Source of the DNA: Pseudoxanthomonas sp. GM95 | GTDB lineage: Bacteria; Pseudomonadota; Gammaproteobacteria; Xanthomonadales; Xanthomonadaceae | NCBI RefSeq assembly: GCF_900109775.1 | Contig: NZ_FOAX01000003.1 | Location: 186,001-250,000, forward strand | Direction: 5' to 3' | DNA: 64,000 bases | Shown: positions 34,951-44,918 of the stretch, piece by piece | Numbering within the stretch: position 1 is the stretch's first letter | Layout: every line of letters starts with the position of its first letter | Notes under the pieces: generated by a model | What the model was told of the DNA's origin: nothing | Database searches by the model: none | Seen by the model: the letters and a program-made list of their open reading frames with translations, nothing else | Made by a program: the position numbers and the translations under genes

Positions 34951-34972
34951 GCCCCCGCGGTTTGATGCATCA

Positions 34973-35005
34973 AGAAAAGGCGCCGCAAGGCGCCTTTTCT
35001 TTTTC
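34973..35005 (+). terminator. Intrinsic terminator after the M28 gene
   Basis: Stem agaaaaggcg (34973-34982) / cgccttttct (34991-35000), with a possible extra ggcgcc-gcaa-ggcgcc core, followed by ttttcc. It lies 22 bases after the stop codon. Confidence 0.85.
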
Positions 35006-35063
35006 CGCAGCAGCCTGGTTCAGACGCTAAGCTGCGCGCCTTTCTCCTGATGGAATCCGTGCC

Positions 35064-35462
35064 ATGTCCTACGCCGTTGCCTACTGGTGCGTGCTGATCG
35101 TCGCCGTGCTGCCGTATGTGTGGACCAGCGTGGCCAAGTCCAGCGCCGGCACGCGCTACGACAACCGCAATCCGCGCGCCTGGCAGAGCCAGCAGGACAA
35201 CGCACGTTCGCAATGGGCGCACGCGGCCCAGCTCAACGGCTTCGAGGCGTTCCCGCTGATCGCGGCCGGCGTGCTGATGGCGCAGATCGCCGGTGTCGCC
35301 GCCTCGACGGTTTCCACGCTGGCGCTGGTGATCCTGGCCGCGCGCATCGCCCACGGCCTGGCCTACATCAGCGGCAAGGCCGGCTTGCGCAGCGGCGTGT
35401 GGTTCGTCGGCGTGGGCTGCACGCTGGCGCTGATGGTGCTGGCCGCGCTGCGCGTCGGCTGA
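35064..35462 (+). CDS. MAPEG family membrane protein
   Basis: A 132-residue protein with four predicted helices. The conserved MAPEG block between helices 1 and 2 is present as NPRAWQSQQDNARSQWAHAAQLNGFEAFPLIAAGVL in outline, along with RIAHGLAYISGKAGLRS before the last helix. Eukaryotic MAPEG proteins act on eicosanoids and glutathione conjugates; bacterial members are largely uncharacterised. It is convergent with truC, with a 9-bp gap. Confidence 0.9.
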   Translation: MSYAVAYWCVLIVAVLPYVWTSVAKSSAGTRYDNRNPRAWQSQQDNARSQWAHAAQLNGFEAFPLIAAGVLMAQIAGVAASTVSTLALVILAARIAHGLAYISGKAGLRSGVWFVGVGCTLALMVLAALRVG

Positions 35463-35471
35463 GGCTGCGCG

Positions 35472-36182
35472 TCAGCGCAGCTCGTGATCCCAGCCGAACA
35501 GGTCCAGCGCCTTGGCGAACTCGCGATCCAGCGGCGCCAGGGCCTCAATGCGCACGCCGGTGGCCGGATGCAGGAACGACAGCCGGCGCGCATGCAGCAG
35601 CATCCGATGCACGCCGCGCATGCGGAATGTGCGGTTGTGCCGGCCTTCGCCGTGGCTGGTATCGCCGATCAGGTGATGGAAGGCGTGCTTCAAATGCCGG
35701 CGGATCTGGCGGAATCGCCCGGTGTGCGGGCGACAGCGCATCAGCGCATAGCGCGAGGTCTCGAAGCCGCCTGACGGAATGTCCAGCTCGCCGGTGGCCA
35801 AGCGCACGAAGCCGGTGATCGCCGGCTTCTTTACCGGCTTGCCCGGGCCGCCATCCAGGTCGTGGTCGATGGTGAACTGTTCTTCCGGCCAGCCGCGGCA
35901 CACCGCGAGGTAATCCTTTTCCACCTCGCGCGACATGAACACCTGGCCCAGCGCCGAGGCCGTATCGCGGTCGAACGCCACCAGCAGGCAGCCGCTGGTG
36001 CCGCGGTCCAGGCGATGGATCAGGAAGATCGGCTTGCCCAGCTGGTCGCGCAGGTAGTCGGCCAGGAACTGGTCCTCGCCGCGCGCCAACCCGCTGTTGT
36101 GGACCATCAGCCCGGCCGGCTTGTCGACGACGGCAAGCAGCTCGTCCTGGTAGAGGATGGCGATGGGGGCAACGTCGGACAT
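35472..36182 (-). CDS. truC: RluA-family pseudouridine synthase, probably TruC
   Basis: A 236-residue cytosolic tRNA-modifying enzyme. The catalytic motif HRLDRGTSG with the nucleophilic Asp is intact, followed by the RluA-type blocks HTGRFRQIRRHLKHAFHHLIGD and LHARRLSFLHP. The short N-terminus without an S4 domain and the ILYQDELLAVVDKPAGLMVH start fit TruC (U65 of tRNA-Ile and tRNA-Asp in E. coli). The start is either the ATG at 36182 or the one at 36188, two codons earlier. Substrate specificity is inferred. Confidence 0.88.
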   Translation of the reverse strand: MSDVAPIAILYQDELLAVVDKPAGLMVHNSGLARGEDQFLADYLRDQLGKPIFLIHRLDRGTSGCLLVAFDRDTASALGQVFMSREVEKDYLAVCRGWPEEQFTIDHDLDGGPGKPVKKPAITGFVRLATGELDIPSGGFETSRYALMRCRPHTGRFRQIRRHLKHAFHHLIGDTSHGEGRHNRTFRMRGVHRMLLHARRLSFLHPATGVRIEALAPLDREFAKALDLFGWDHELR

Positions 36183-36320
36183 GGGCATGAGAGATAACGA
36201 CAGGCCATGATTATCCCCCGGCGATGCAGCGTTCCGCGCATCAGCACGGTGTGGCGGTTGACGCAGGGCGTGTGTGCGACCAACTATCGGAGTCCTTCTC
36301 GCCCACGGTCCGCCTTTGCC

Positions 36321-36779
36321 ATGAAACGCCTGCTGCTGCCCCTGCTCCTGCTCGCCGTCACCGGCACCGCCCTGGCGGCGGCCACCGGCCCCTACGATCC
36401 GGCCGCCGACGCCAAGGCCCAGGTCAAGACCGCGCTGAGCGCCGGCAAGAAGGACCACAAGCCCACCCTGCTGATCTTCGGCGCCAACTGGTGCGGCGAC
36501 TGCCGTGCGCTGGACACCTCGCTGCACGGCGAGAAGAACGCCGCGCTGATCGCCAAGCGCTTCGAGGTGGTCAAGGTCGATGTCGGCAACTGGGACCACA
36601 ACCTCGACGTGGCCAATGCCTACGGCAATCCCATCGAAAAAGGCATCCCGGCTGCGGTCGTGGTCTCGCCGGAAGGCAAGATCGTCTACACCACCAAGCT
36701 CGGCGAGCTGGCCAACGCCCGCAAGATGAGCGACGAAGGCATCTACGATTTCTTCAGCAAGGCCGCTAACGGCGGCTAA
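36321..36779 (+). CDS. Periplasmic thioredoxin-fold protein (CGDC)
   Basis: A 152-residue exported protein with signal peptide (LLLPLLLLAVTGTALA) and a thioredoxin fold. The redox motif is WCGDC inside LLIFGANWCGDCRALD, instead of the classical CGPC, and the cis-proline region is KGIPAAVVVSPEGKIVYTT. It resembles thioredoxin-like proteins of the DsbD-gamma/thiol-disulfide group that act in periplasmic disulfide handling. It stands alone, transcribed away from truC. Confidence 0.85.
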   Translation: MKRLLLPLLLLAVTGTALAAATGPYDPAADAKAQVKTALSAGKKDHKPTLLIFGANWCGDCRALDTSLHGEKNAALIAKRFEVVKVDVGNWDHNLDVANAYGNPIEKGIPAAVVVSPEGKIVYTTKLGELANARKMSDEGIYDFFSKAANGG

Positions 36780-36875
36780 GCCTGCGCGTCATGCGCGTTG
36801 CTTCGGCGGCGATGCGGCGCCGACCAATGCCTGAAATAAGCCGACTGGCAAAACCAGCTCGGCTCAATTGCCTTG

Positions 36876-37316
36876 TTAAGCGTCACCGCGGGCCGCACCC
36901 GCGGCTTGCGCCTCGACCGCGTGGCTGATCTCGCCAAGCATGAATACCAGATCTATTCCATCGGGACGCTCTCCGCGCCCGATACGCTTGAGCAGCATGC
37001 TCCTCGGAAAAACAAAAATGTGCCTGCCCGGCAATTGAAGCGCGTGATCCGATCCCAGCTTGTCGGTGACCATGACCCAGTCCAGTCCGATGTGACTCGC
37101 AAGGACATCACCAAATGCGGTTCCAAGGCTCGCAAGGGTGCTCGATCCCCTGGAATCGCAAAGCGGCTCGCGCAGAAGAGACTGCAATGAAGGAAGGTCC
37201 GCAACCGACTGAGTAAGTCCTGTCTCTATGCCGCATTCGCGAAGCAGCAACCCGACGGCTTCACGATCTGCGGCAAGGATCTTCGACTCTTTCTTGGTGA
37301 GATGGCGCGCCTGCAT
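36876..37316 (-). CDS. DUF3806-like protein
   Basis: A 146-residue soluble protein without a signal peptide. The C-terminal half has LGTAFGDVLASHIGLDWVMVTDKLGSDHALQLPGR in outline, then IFVFPRSMLLKRIGRGE, a pattern typical of DUF3806 (a domain where an acidic-aromatic core is followed by a basic phosphate-like loop). The function is unknown. It sits downstream of, and on the same strand as, ubiB, separated by 50 bp, but nothing else links it to ubiquinone synthesis. Two or three rare A/T-rich codon stretches occur near the 3' end. Confidence 0.6.
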   Translation of the reverse strand: MQARHLTKKESKILAADREAVGLLLRECGIETGLTQSVADLPSLQSLLREPLCDSRGSSTLASLGTAFGDVLASHIGLDWVMVTDKLGSDHALQLPGRHIFVFPRSMLLKRIGRGERPDGIDLVFMLGEISHAVEAQAAGAARGDA

Positions 37317-37366
37317 TTGATCCGTGTCTCATCGCTGAGGTTGCAGCCCACCCTACCCGCCAGCAG

Positions 37367-39049
37367 CTACCTGCGCAGCCACGCCGACAGCAGCGCCAGG
37401 CTGCCCAGCGCGCCGGTGAACCAGGTCCACAGCGGTACGTGGAACAGCACTGGGCCGCCCACGCCGAAGGCGTGCAGCACCGCGGCGACCACCAGCAATC
37501 CCGCACCGGCAATCGCGGTGACCACGCGTCGCTGCAGGCGCTGCAGGGTCACGTTGAGATCGGCCAGGTCCTTCGAGCGCATCGCCAGCTCGTGCTGGCC
37601 TTCGACCTGCTGCTTGAGCCAGCTGTGCACCAGGCGCGGCATGTCCGGCGCGTGGGTCAGGATTTCCGGCAAGCGCTTGCGCAGCTCCTCGAACGCGCGC
37701 TTGGGGCTGTAGCGTTCGATCAGGATGCGCTCCAGCACCGGCTTGGCGACGGCCCAGATATCCAGCTGCGGATCGAGCTGGCGGCCGACGCCTTCGATGT
37801 TGAGCAGGGTCTTCTGCAACAGGATCAGCTGCGGCTGCAGGGTCAGCTCGTAGCGCTGGGCGGTGCGGAACAGCTTGATCAGCACCTGCGCCAGCGAGAT
37901 CTCGCTCAGCGGCCGGGTGAAGTACGGCTCGCACACCGCGCGCGCGGCGGCTTCCAGCTCGTCGATGCGCACGTGCGCCGGCATCCAGCCCGCTTCCACG
38001 TGCAGCTCGGCGATGCGCCGGTAGTCCTTGTTGAAGATGGCCATGAAGTTCTCGGCCAGGTAGTACTGGTCCTGCTGCGAGAGCTGGCCGACGATGCCGA
38101 AATCCAGCGCGATGAAGCGCGGATTGGTCTTGCGCGCCGGATCGGGATCGACCCAGATGTTGCCGGCGTGCGCATCGGCGTGGAAGAAGTTGTCGCGGAA
38201 CACCTGCGTGTAGAACACGCGCACGCCCTTGGCCGCCAGCGCCTTGCGGTCGATGCCGGCCGCGTCCAGCGCCGCGACATCGTCGGACGGAATGCCGTGC
38301 ACGCGCTCCATGGTCAGCGCGCGTTCTGCGGTGTGGGTCCAGATGATCTCCGGCACGTACAGGTCCGGCGAATCCTTCCAGAACCGGCGCATCACGCTGG
38401 CGTTGGCGCCCTCGCGCTGCAGGTCGAGCTCGGCGGCCAGCGTGGTCTCGATCTCGGCGACGATTTCCTTGGGCCGGATCTTGTCGGCCGAGGGATGCGC
38501 GTAATCCACCAGCGCCGCGCCGGATTTCAGCAACGCGATGTCGCCGGCGATCTGCGCCTCGATTTCCGGGCGCAGCACCTTGACCACCACCTGGCGACCG
38601 TCATGCAACGTGGCCGCATGCACCTGCGCGATCGAGGCCGAGGCCAGCGGCGTGGTATCGAACGAGGCAAAGGCCGCGTCGATCGGCATGCCCAGCGCCT
38701 TCTCCACGATTTGCAGCGCGGTGTCGCCGGCGAACGGCTTGACCCGGTCCTGCAGCAGCGTGAGTTCCTCGGCCACATCCGGCGGCACCAGGTCGCGGCG
38801 GGTGGAGAGGATCTGGCCGAACTTCACGAAAATCGGCCCCAGCTCCTGCAGCACCATGCGCAGGCGCGCGCCGCGGCTGAGCGCGGCGATGTCGTCGCGC
38901 GCGCGTGGCACGAACGGCCGCGCCAGCTTCAGCCACGGCTCGGCCGGCGTGCCATCCAGCAGCGCGTCGAGGCGATAGCGGATCAGCACACGGCCGATCT
39001 TGTTGGCCCGCAGCGCGGCGCGCACGGTCTTCATGCCCGGCCACATCAT
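37367..39049 (-). CDS. ubiB: Ubiquinone biosynthesis protein UbiB
   Basis: A 560-residue ABC1/ADCK atypical kinase-like protein needed for ubiquinone biosynthesis, membrane-attached through two C-terminal helices ([20 protein letters not shown] and [17 protein letters not shown]). The UbiB-specific KxGQ motif is present as FVKFGQ. The ATP-site Lys lies in VVVKVLRP, and the [14 protein letters not shown] loop replaces the more usual HADPHPGN. ExD-type residues follow. Its start overlaps the ubiJ stop by four bases. An internal ATG at 39034 is an alternative start. Confidence 0.95.
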   Translation of the reverse strand: MMWPGMKTVRAALRANKIGRVLIRYRLDALLDGTPAEPWLKLARPFVPRARDDIAALSRGARLRMVLQELGPIFVKFGQILSTRRDLVPPDVAEELTLLQDRVKPFAGDTALQIVEKALGMPIDAAFASFDTTPLASASIAQVHAATLHDGRQVVVKVLRPEIEAQIAGDIALLKSGAALVDYAHPSADKIRPKEIVAEIETTLAAELDLQREGANASVMRRFWKDSPDLYVPEIIWTHTAERALTMERVHGIPSDDVAALDAAGIDRKALAAKGVRVFYTQVFRDNFFHADAHAGNIWVDPDPARKTNPRFIALDFGIVGQLSQQDQYYLAENFMAIFNKDYRRIAELHVEAGWMPAHVRIDELEAAARAVCEPYFTRPLSEISLAQVLIKLFRTAQRYELTLQPQLILLQKTLLNIEGVGRQLDPQLDIWAVAKPVLERILIERYSPKRAFEELRKRLPEILTHAPDMPRLVHSWLKQQVEGQHELAMRSKDLADLNVTLQRLQRRVVTAIAGAGLLVVAAVLHAFGVGGPVLFHVPLWTWFTGALGSLALLSAWLRR

Positions 39050-39675
39050 GCGCGGGCCGCCAGTCGGCTCACGCGCGCGGCCAGCCGCTCGACGTCGTCG
39101 CGCAGCGTGTCCACGTCGTCGTGGAAGGCGTCCAGTTCGGCACGTGCGACCACGTCGCGCGATTCCTCGGTGACGTATTCGGCGGCGCTGGTGGCCAGCT
39201 CGCTGCCGGTGTCGCGCAGCTTGAGCAGGGTCGACCGCACGGCCTGGGCGATCTGCACCCCGACCACTTCGCCGAAGATCGTGACGAACGGCTGCTGCCA
39301 GTCCGGATCGAAGCGCGTGGCCAGGGTCTGCAGGCGACGCGCCAGGTCGGCATCGCCGGACACGCGCAGCTTGCCTACCGGCGCCGCGTCATCGCGACGG
39401 AAGAACGGCAGCTGCCCGAGCAGGCCACCCAGCGTGCTGCGTACGGCCAGGTCCGGCTCGTCGCCGGCATCGACCGGGCCGACATGCAGGCGCTGGGCCT
39501 CCACCGCGATTTCCAGCGCCAACGGCGGCGATTCCAGGGTGATCTGGATGCGGCGGCCGGCCAGCGGCGCCAGCGCATCGCGGGTATCTGGGTCGAGCGC
39601 GATGGCGCGATTGAGGGCGGCCTCCAGCGCGCGGCCGGCCAGCGGTTTCAGGGCATCGAAGGGGGTCGGCGGCAT
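39046..39675 (-). CDS. ubiJ: Ubiquinone biosynthesis accessory factor UbiJ (SCP2 domain)
   Basis: A 209-residue soluble protein with an N-terminal SCP2 sterol-carrier-like lipid-binding domain (residues ~5-110, including [19 protein letters not shown] and [15 protein letters not shown]) and a C-terminal helical region ([30 protein letters not shown]) that is probably a coiled coil. With UbiK it assembles the soluble Coq metabolon in E. coli. It is coupled to ubiB by an ATGA overlap; ubiE, the usual third member, is not in the window. Confidence 0.88.
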   Translation of the reverse strand: MPPTPFDALKPLAGRALEAALNRAIALDPDTRDALAPLAGRRIQITLESPPLALEIAVEAQRLHVGPVDAGDEPDLAVRSTLGGLLGQLPFFRRDDAAPVGKLRVSGDADLARRLQTLATRFDPDWQQPFVTIFGEVVGVQIAQAVRSTLLKLRDTGSELATSAAEYVTEESRDVVARAELDAFHDDVDTLRDDVERLAARVSRLAARA

Positions 39676-39784
39676 CTGGCCATTCTAACCGGGCGCTGAC
39701 CCCGACCAACGCGGCGATGTGGTCAGCGGCGGTCCGGACGGTTCATGCTGTGCGGCCTTTCGAAGGCAGCAGGCGGGCAGGCAG

Positions 39785-40891
39785 ATGGGCAAGACACGCG
39801 TGGGCATCATCTTCGGCGGCAAGTCGTCCGAGCACGAGGTCTCGCTGCAGTCAGCGCGCAACATCGTCGATGCGCTGGACACCGACCGCTTCGAGCCGGT
39901 GCTGATCGGCATCGACAAGCAGGGCCAGTGGCACCTGAGCGATCCCCAGGCGTGGCTGCTGCATCGCGACGACCCCAAGCGCATTGCGCTGCAGCCTTCG
40001 GGCCAGGCGCTGGCCTTGCTGCCGGGGCGGGAACAGCAGCAACTGCGGCCGGTCGATCCGGCGCTGGCGCTGGGGCAGATCGACGTGGTGTTTCCGATCG
40101 TGCACGGCACGCTGGGCGAGGACGGCTCACTCCAGGGCCTGCTGCGCATGGCCAATCTGCCGTTCGTGGGCTCGGGCGTGTTGGGCTCGGCGGTGGCGAT
40201 GGACAAGGACGTGGCCAAGCGCCTGCTGCGCGATGCCGGCCTGCACGTGGCGCCGTTCGCCTGCCTAACCCGGCGCGGGGCCGCACTCACCGCGTTCGAT
40301 GACCTGGTCGCGCGGCTTGGCCTGCCGCTGTTCGTCAAGCCGGCCAACCAGGGCTCGTCGGTGGGCGTGAGCCGGGTCACCGATGAAGCCGGCTTTGCCG
40401 AAGCGCTGGCGCAAGCGTTCCTGTACGACCACAAGGTGCTGGTGGAATCGGCCATCGACGGACGCGAGATCGAATGCGCGGTGCTGGGCAACGACCTGCC
40501 GCAGGCCAGCATCTGCGGCGAGGTGGTCGTGCACGACGCCTTCTACGCCTACGACACCAAGTACATCAACGAAGACGGCGCGCAGATCGTGGTGCCGGCC
40601 GAGATCGACAACGACATCCAGACCCGCATCCAGCAGGTTGCGCTGCGCGCCTACCAGGCTTTGGACTGCGCCGGGCTGGCGCGCGTGGATGTGTTCCTGA
40701 CGCCCGGTGGCGAGATCGTGGTCAACGAGATCAACACCCTGCCCGGCTTCACCCGCATCAGCATGTATCCCAAGCTGTGGCAGGCCAGCGGGCTGACCTA
40801 TCCGCAGCTGATCACGCGCCTGATCGAACTGGCGCTGGAGCGTCATGCCGCCGATAGCGGCCTGCACAGCAGCGTGGTGTTGCCTGCATGA
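39785..40891 (+). CDS. ddl: D-alanine--D-alanine ligase
   Basis: A 368-residue ATP-grasp enzyme that makes the D-Ala-D-Ala dipeptide for peptidoglycan in the cytoplasm. It starts [21 protein letters not shown] at 39785. The substrate and ATP motifs [24 protein letters not shown], the YDTKYI loop and the metal site [11 protein letters not shown] are all intact. This is the longer DdlA-like form, not the short DdlB of the mur-fts cluster. Its stop overlaps the start of a GNAT gene by four bases. Confidence 0.96.
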   Translation: MGKTRVGIIFGGKSSEHEVSLQSARNIVDALDTDRFEPVLIGIDKQGQWHLSDPQAWLLHRDDPKRIALQPSGQALALLPGREQQQLRPVDPALALGQIDVVFPIVHGTLGEDGSLQGLLRMANLPFVGSGVLGSAVAMDKDVAKRLLRDAGLHVAPFACLTRRGAALTAFDDLVARLGLPLFVKPANQGSSVGVSRVTDEAGFAEALAQAFLYDHKVLVESAIDGREIECAVLGNDLPQASICGEVVVHDAFYAYDTKYINEDGAQIVVPAEIDNDIQTRIQQVALRAYQALDCAGLARVDVFLTPGGEIVVNEINTLPGFTRISMYPKLWQASGLTYPQLITRLIELALERHAADSGLHSSVVLPA

Positions 40892-41370
40892 GCCAGGCCT
40901 CGCCGCGCGCCGTGCGCGATGGCGACGTGCCGGCCCTGCTGGCGCTCAACAACGCGCATGCGGCCGAACTGTCGTGGCAGGAACCCGCGCAATTCGATGC
41001 ACTGCTGCAGCAGGCGTGTTGGACGCGCACCGCGGGCAACGCGCAGGCGCTGCTGATCGCGCTGAACCAGGATGCGGCCTACGACAACCCGAACTTCGCC
41101 TGGCTCAGGGCGCGGTTCAAACGCTTCGTCTATATCGACCGGGTGGTGGTGGCGCCGGCGCTGCAGGGCCAGGGCGTGGCCGGCGCGCTGTACCGGGAGT
41201 TGCTGACGCAGGCGCGCGACTGGCAACAGCCGCGCCTGGTGTGCGAGATCAACCTGGATCCGCCGAACCCGGCGTCCGTGACCTTCCATCAACGCCTGGG
41301 CTTCGAACAGGTCGGCCAGGCCGACCTGCCCGGTGGCAAGCGGGTCGGCTATTTCGCCTGCCCGCTCTGA
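40888..41370 (+). CDS. GNAT family N-acetyltransferase
   Basis: A 160-residue cytosolic acyltransferase. The acetyl-CoA-binding motif A is [20 protein letters not shown] (R/Q-x-x-G-x-A pattern), preceded by FVYIDRV and followed by [13 protein letters not shown], the usual motif B ending. The N-terminus reads [22 protein letters not shown], typical of amino-acid-type GNATs. It is co-translated with ddl. The acceptor is unknown; a cell-wall or antibiotic-related amine is possible but not shown. Confidence 0.88.
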   Translation: MSQASPRAVRDGDVPALLALNNAHAAELSWQEPAQFDALLQQACWTRTAGNAQALLIALNQDAAYDNPNFAWLRARFKRFVYIDRVVVAPALQGQGVAGALYRELLTQARDWQQPRLVCEINLDPPNPASVTFHQRLGFEQVGQADLPGGKRVGYFACPL

Positions 41371-41382
41371 CGGCGCGAGACG

Positions 41383-41538
41383 TCAGACCTTTTTGCGGAA
41401 GAACGAGATCACCGCAAGGATCAGGAACACCACGAACAGGATCCAGGCGATGCTGGAGGCGGTGCCGGCGATGCCACTGAAGCCGAGCACGCCTGCAATC
41501 AAGGCGATGACCAGAAACACGATGGCGTAGTGGAGCAT
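41383..41538 (-). CDS. DUF1328 small membrane protein
   Basis: A 51-residue protein with two membrane helices ([22 protein letters not shown] and [18 protein letters not shown]) and a basic end (RKKV), the whole length of DUF1328 (YtjA type). These proteins are often stress-induced in gammaproteobacteria, with unknown function. The ATG at 41538 has a GAGGA ribosome site upstream and is preferred over an in-frame ATG 60 bases earlier. Confidence 0.9.
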   Translation of the reverse strand: MLHYAIVFLVIALIAGVLGFSGIAGTASSIAWILFVVFLILAVISFFRKKV

Positions 41539-41614
41539 GACGGATATTCCTCGGATGGCTGCCAGATCGGCGTACGCACAGCCTGTGGCCTGCCACATCG
41601 CGGCCGCGTGAGGA

Positions 41615-42613
41615 TCAGCCCGGATCCTTCCACGCGGTTTTCAGGCGTTCCATGCCTTGCGCCATCGACACACGCGGCACGTAGCCGAAGTCGCGGCGCG
41701 CCGGCTCCATCGAATACCAGTGCGGCGTGCACAGCTGCTCGGCCAGGAAGCGTGTCAGCGGCGGCTCGCCCTTGAGCGGCAGCACCTTCCACAGCGCCTC
41801 GCAAGTGGCGCCGATCCGATAGGCGGTCTTGAACGGTAGGGTCTTGCGCACCGGCGGCGTCCCGGTCGCAGCCAGCAGCGCATCGAGGACGTCGCGCATC
41901 GGCCACGGTTCGCCGTTGGAAATGAAATACGCCTTGCCCGCACACGCCGCGCCGATGCTCAGGTGTTCGAACGCGTCGAAGTGCGCCTGCGCGGCGTTGT
42001 CGATATACGTGGTGTCGACCTTGTTGCTGCCATCGCCGACCAGGCGCAGGCGGCCACTGCGCGCACGTTGCACCAGGCGCGGCAGGATCTGGTGATCGCC
42101 CGGGCCCCAGATCAGGCGCGGCCGCAACGCGACCGTGGCTAGCTGCGCGTCGTTGGCGGCCAGCACCAGTTGTTCGGCGATGGCCTTGGTGGCCGCATAC
42201 GGCGCCTGGAAATTCTCGCCGTAGGGCACTTCGTCCGCACCCAGACCCTCGACCGGATGGGTAGCGCGATGGGTCACGCTGGGCGTGGAGGTGTAGACCA
42301 GCCGCGTGATGCCCTGCGCACGACAGGCGTCGAGCACGTGCTGGGTGCCCACGACATTGGCGCGGTGATAGCTGTCGTAGCTACCCCACGCGCCGGCCTT
42401 GGCCGCGTTGTGGAAGACCGCATCGACGCCGGCGATGGCGTGAGTGATCGCGTGCGCATCAACCAGGTCGCCCTGCACCTGGCCCACGCCCATCGCGGCA
42501 AGCGCCGGCGAATGGCTGCGCTGGAAACTGGTGACGACATGGCCGCGCTCGACCAGCCCACGGCACAGCGCCTGGCCCAGGAAACCGGCGCCACCGGTGA
42601 CGAGAATCCTCAT
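41615..42613 (-). CDS. oleD: OleD 2-alkyl-3-oxoalkanoate reductase
   Basis: A 332-residue short-chain dehydrogenase/epimerase-type enzyme that reduces the OleA product, a 2-alkyl-3-oxo acid, to the 3-hydroxy acid using NADPH. The nucleotide motif [12 protein letters not shown] starts at residue 5 and the catalytic YxxxK is YAATK, preceded by STPSV. It lies 162 bp downstream of oleC on the same strand; the gap holds a large hairpin. The function is assigned from similarity and the presence of oleA, oleB and oleC. Confidence 0.92.
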   Translation of the reverse strand: MRILVTGGAGFLGQALCRGLVERGHVVTSFQRSHSPALAAMGVGQVQGDLVDAHAITHAIAGVDAVFHNAAKAGAWGSYDSYHRANVVGTQHVLDACRAQGITRLVYTSTPSVTHRATHPVEGLGADEVPYGENFQAPYAATKAIAEQLVLAANDAQLATVALRPRLIWGPGDHQILPRLVQRARSGRLRLVGDGSNKVDTTYIDNAAQAHFDAFEHLSIGAACAGKAYFISNGEPWPMRDVLDALLAATGTPPVRKTLPFKTAYRIGATCEALWKVLPLKGEPPLTRFLAEQLCTPHWYSMEPARRDFGYVPRVSMAQGMERLKTAWKDPG

Positions 42614-42676
42614 TGCTGCCTGCCGTCGCGATCCATCATCGGGCTATTCTGAGGCCGGCTTGCCGATGGCGCCACG

Positions 42677-42726
42677 GCGAAGCATGTGGCGTGGACGCTC
42701 AACGTCGTAGACGCCACACGCTTCGC
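42677..42726. other. Long hairpin in the oleC-oleD gap
   Basis: Sixteen-base arms, gcgaagcatgtggcgt (42677-42692) and acgccacacgcttcgc (42711-42726), pair at 15 positions; an inner gacg-ctcaa-cgtc stem-loop caps the structure. It has no T-run on the minus strand, so it is more likely an mRNA stabilising or processing element than a terminator. Confidence 0.7.
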
Positions 42727-42775
42727 TGCGATCACGCGTGCGAATGCAGGGTGCCGCCGCGACCACAGTGCGGCC

Positions 42776-44413
42776 TCACTGCAACTGCTGCGCCGCCCAC
42801 ACCGCCAGTTTCTCGCGGCCGATCTTGGCGTTGTGGCGGATGTCCACCGGAAAGCCCTGATGGCACAGGAACGCCTCGATGCCGCGCAACGCTTCGTGCT
42901 CGGCGGCCATCGCGCGCAGCTCGGTTTCCACCGCGGCGCGCTGGCTCGGCGGGACCTCCGGCAGCAGTTCGAAACACAGCACCGGGCGCTGCTGCCCGGG
43001 CGCACCGACGCCGACCAGCGCGCTACGCCGCACTTCGCCGTGCACATTGAAGATCGGCTCGACCTGCTCGGTGTAGAGCGGCCCGGCCGCAGTCTCCACG
43101 CGCTGGGTCTTGCGCCCGCAGAACCACAGCCGCCCGGCCGCATCGAAGTAACCGACATCGCCCATGCGATGCACCACGCGCGTGCTGCCGTCGGCCAGCG
43201 TCTCTCGGATCTTGGCGACCCTGGTCGCGGCGTCGCGGTTGAAGTAGCTGTCGGTCGCGGTCGGGCCGGCCACGGTGATCTCGCCGACCACGCCCACCGG
43301 CACTTCGCGCGTGCCGGACCAGTCTTCGATGGCCGCATCGTCGATGGCGATGATGCGCACCTCGTTCGGCGCGACCGCATGGCCGACGCAGGTGCCTGCG
43401 CCGCTTTCGGTCGCCATCCGCGTGGCTTCCAGTTCGCGACCTTCGATCACCGCGACCGGCAGGCATTCGGTCGCGCCGTAGGGCGTCCAGAACTGGCCGT
43501 CGTCGGGCAACAGCGCGCGGATCTTCTCCACGATTTCCGGCGGCACCGGCGCACCGGCCGAGGTCACGCGCTTCACCGTCGGCAGCGGATGGCCGTACTC
43601 GGCCAGCACCCGCATCAGCGCCGGCGAGCCGAACAGCTGGGTCACGCCGAAGCGCTTGATCGCCGCGTGCAGCTTGGCCGGATCGGCCTTGGCCGGACGC
43701 GTGGGGTCCATGTCGGGAATGACCGAGGTCAGCCCCAGCGCAGGATCGAACAGCGCGAACGGCGGGAAGGTCGGCAGGTCCACGCCGCCCGGCACCATGC
43801 CGAAGGCATTGCGCAATAGCTCGATCTGGCCGACGAAATGGCGATGCCGATAGACCACGCCCTTGGGCACGCCGGTCGAGCCGCTGGTGAACAAGATGCC
43901 GGCCACGTCCTCGCCGTCGGTGGCGGCCAGCTGCGGCCCGGCGCCGGCGCCATCGCGCTCGATCCGCGCCAGCGTCGCCCCGCCCCAGCCGAACTTCGCG
44001 CCGGCGGTCACAATCTTGTTCGCGCTGCGTGCCCAGCCCAGCAGCAGGCGCGCCACCTGGGCCAGCGGGATGCCGATGAAGGCCTCCGGCTGCGCTTCGT
44101 CCAGGCATTGCTTCAGCGCACGCTTGTCGATGCCGGGGTCGACCAGCACCGGCACCGCGCCGGCCTTGAACAGCGCGAACATCAGCAGGAAGAATTCGGG
44201 CGAGGGCCGCACCATCACCACCGTGCGCGTGCCACGGCCGATGCCGTACTGGCCCAGCCCAGCGGCGATGGCGTCGCTGCGCGCGTCCAGCTGCGCGTAG
44301 GTCAATGCGATGTCGTACGCACCGCCGCGCCCCGGGCAGCGCAGCGCGATCTGGTCGGGGCGTTCGCGGGCCAGCTCCGGCAGGCGGGCAGCGATGTTGC
44401 AGGTCGGGGTCAT
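42776..44413 (-). CDS. oleC: OleC beta-lactone synthetase
   Basis: A 545-residue member of the acyl-AMP ligase superfamily that activates the 2-alkyl-3-hydroxy acid with ATP and closes it to a beta-lactone. The AMP-binding signature is GILFTSGSTGVPKGVVYRH. Further core motifs are FWTPYGATECLPV and the hinge region DVGYFDAAGRLWFCGRK. I place the start at the ATG at 44413 (MTPTCNIAARLPEL); the frame upstream lies in the divergent gene's region. A YkgJ-type gene is divergent on its 5' side. Confidence 0.92.
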   Translation of the reverse strand: MTPTCNIAARLPELARERPDQIALRCPGRGGAYDIALTYAQLDARSDAIAAGLGQYGIGRGTRTVVMVRPSPEFFLLMFALFKAGAVPVLVDPGIDKRALKQCLDEAQPEAFIGIPLAQVARLLLGWARSANKIVTAGAKFGWGGATLARIERDGAGAGPQLAATDGEDVAGILFTSGSTGVPKGVVYRHRHFVGQIELLRNAFGMVPGGVDLPTFPPFALFDPALGLTSVIPDMDPTRPAKADPAKLHAAIKRFGVTQLFGSPALMRVLAEYGHPLPTVKRVTSAGAPVPPEIVEKIRALLPDDGQFWTPYGATECLPVAVIEGRELEATRMATESGAGTCVGHAVAPNEVRIIAIDDAAIEDWSGTREVPVGVVGEITVAGPTATDSYFNRDAATRVAKIRETLADGSTRVVHRMGDVGYFDAAGRLWFCGRKTQRVETAAGPLYTEQVEPIFNVHGEVRRSALVGVGAPGQQRPVLCFELLPEVPPSQRAAVETELRAMAAEHEALRGIEAFLCHQGFPVDIRHNAKIGREKLAVWAAQQLQ

Positions 44414-44541
44414 CGCGCCATTGTCGCCGATGACCGCTCCTGGTCGTGCAGGTGCGCGTGGCGTGCTTGCGTGGCCCAGCGGTTCGGGCAGAATCCGCGC
44501 CGTTCCCCTTCCCTTATTCGCCGCGCAAGGCCCGGCACTCC

Positions 44542-44895
44542 ATGGCACATCCATGCATGTCCTGCGGCGCCTGCTGCGCCACCTTCCGCGTCAGCCTGCA
44601 TTGGTCCGAGGCCGATCCGGAACTGGGCGGCGGCGTGCCCGAAGCGCTGACCGAGCGGCTCGACGCGCATCGCCTGGCCATGCGCGGCACCTGGGAAAAG
44701 CAGCCACGCTGCGTGGCGCTGGATGCGGACATCGGGCGCTATTCGCGCTGCACGATTCATCCAGTACGACCCAGCGTCTGTCGCGAAGTCGATGCATCGT
44801 GGGAATACGGCGTGGTCAGCGCGCAATGCGACAAGGCCCGCGCCGTGCACGGCCTGCGTGCGCTGACGCCTCAGGATTGGCCGGCGCAGGCTTGA
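44542..44895 (+). CDS. YkgJ-type zinc/iron-chelating cysteine cluster protein
   Basis: A 117-residue protein starting MAHPCMSCGACCATFRVS, with Cys at 5, 8, 11 and 12, further Cys in QPRCVAL, SRCTIHP and PSVCREVD, and one near the end. This CxxCxxCC plus distal cysteines pattern is the YkgJ domain (Fe-S or zinc cluster, function unknown). It is on the + strand between oleC and oleB, which are both on the minus strand, and its start is 129 bp from that of oleC, so the pair may share a control region. Confidence 0.9.
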   Translation: MAHPCMSCGACCATFRVSLHWSEADPELGGGVPEALTERLDAHRLAMRGTWEKQPRCVALDADIGRYSRCTIHPVRPSVCREVDASWEYGVVSAQCDKARAVHGLRALTPQDWPAQA

Positions 44896-44918
44896 GGCCA
44901 CGCCGAAGCCACCCTCGT

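Noticed and set aside
37439..39688. 749-codon open frame opposite ubiB and ubiJ
   Set aside because: Both ubiB and ubiJ are intact with catalytic motifs on the other strand; the frame is a composition shadow.
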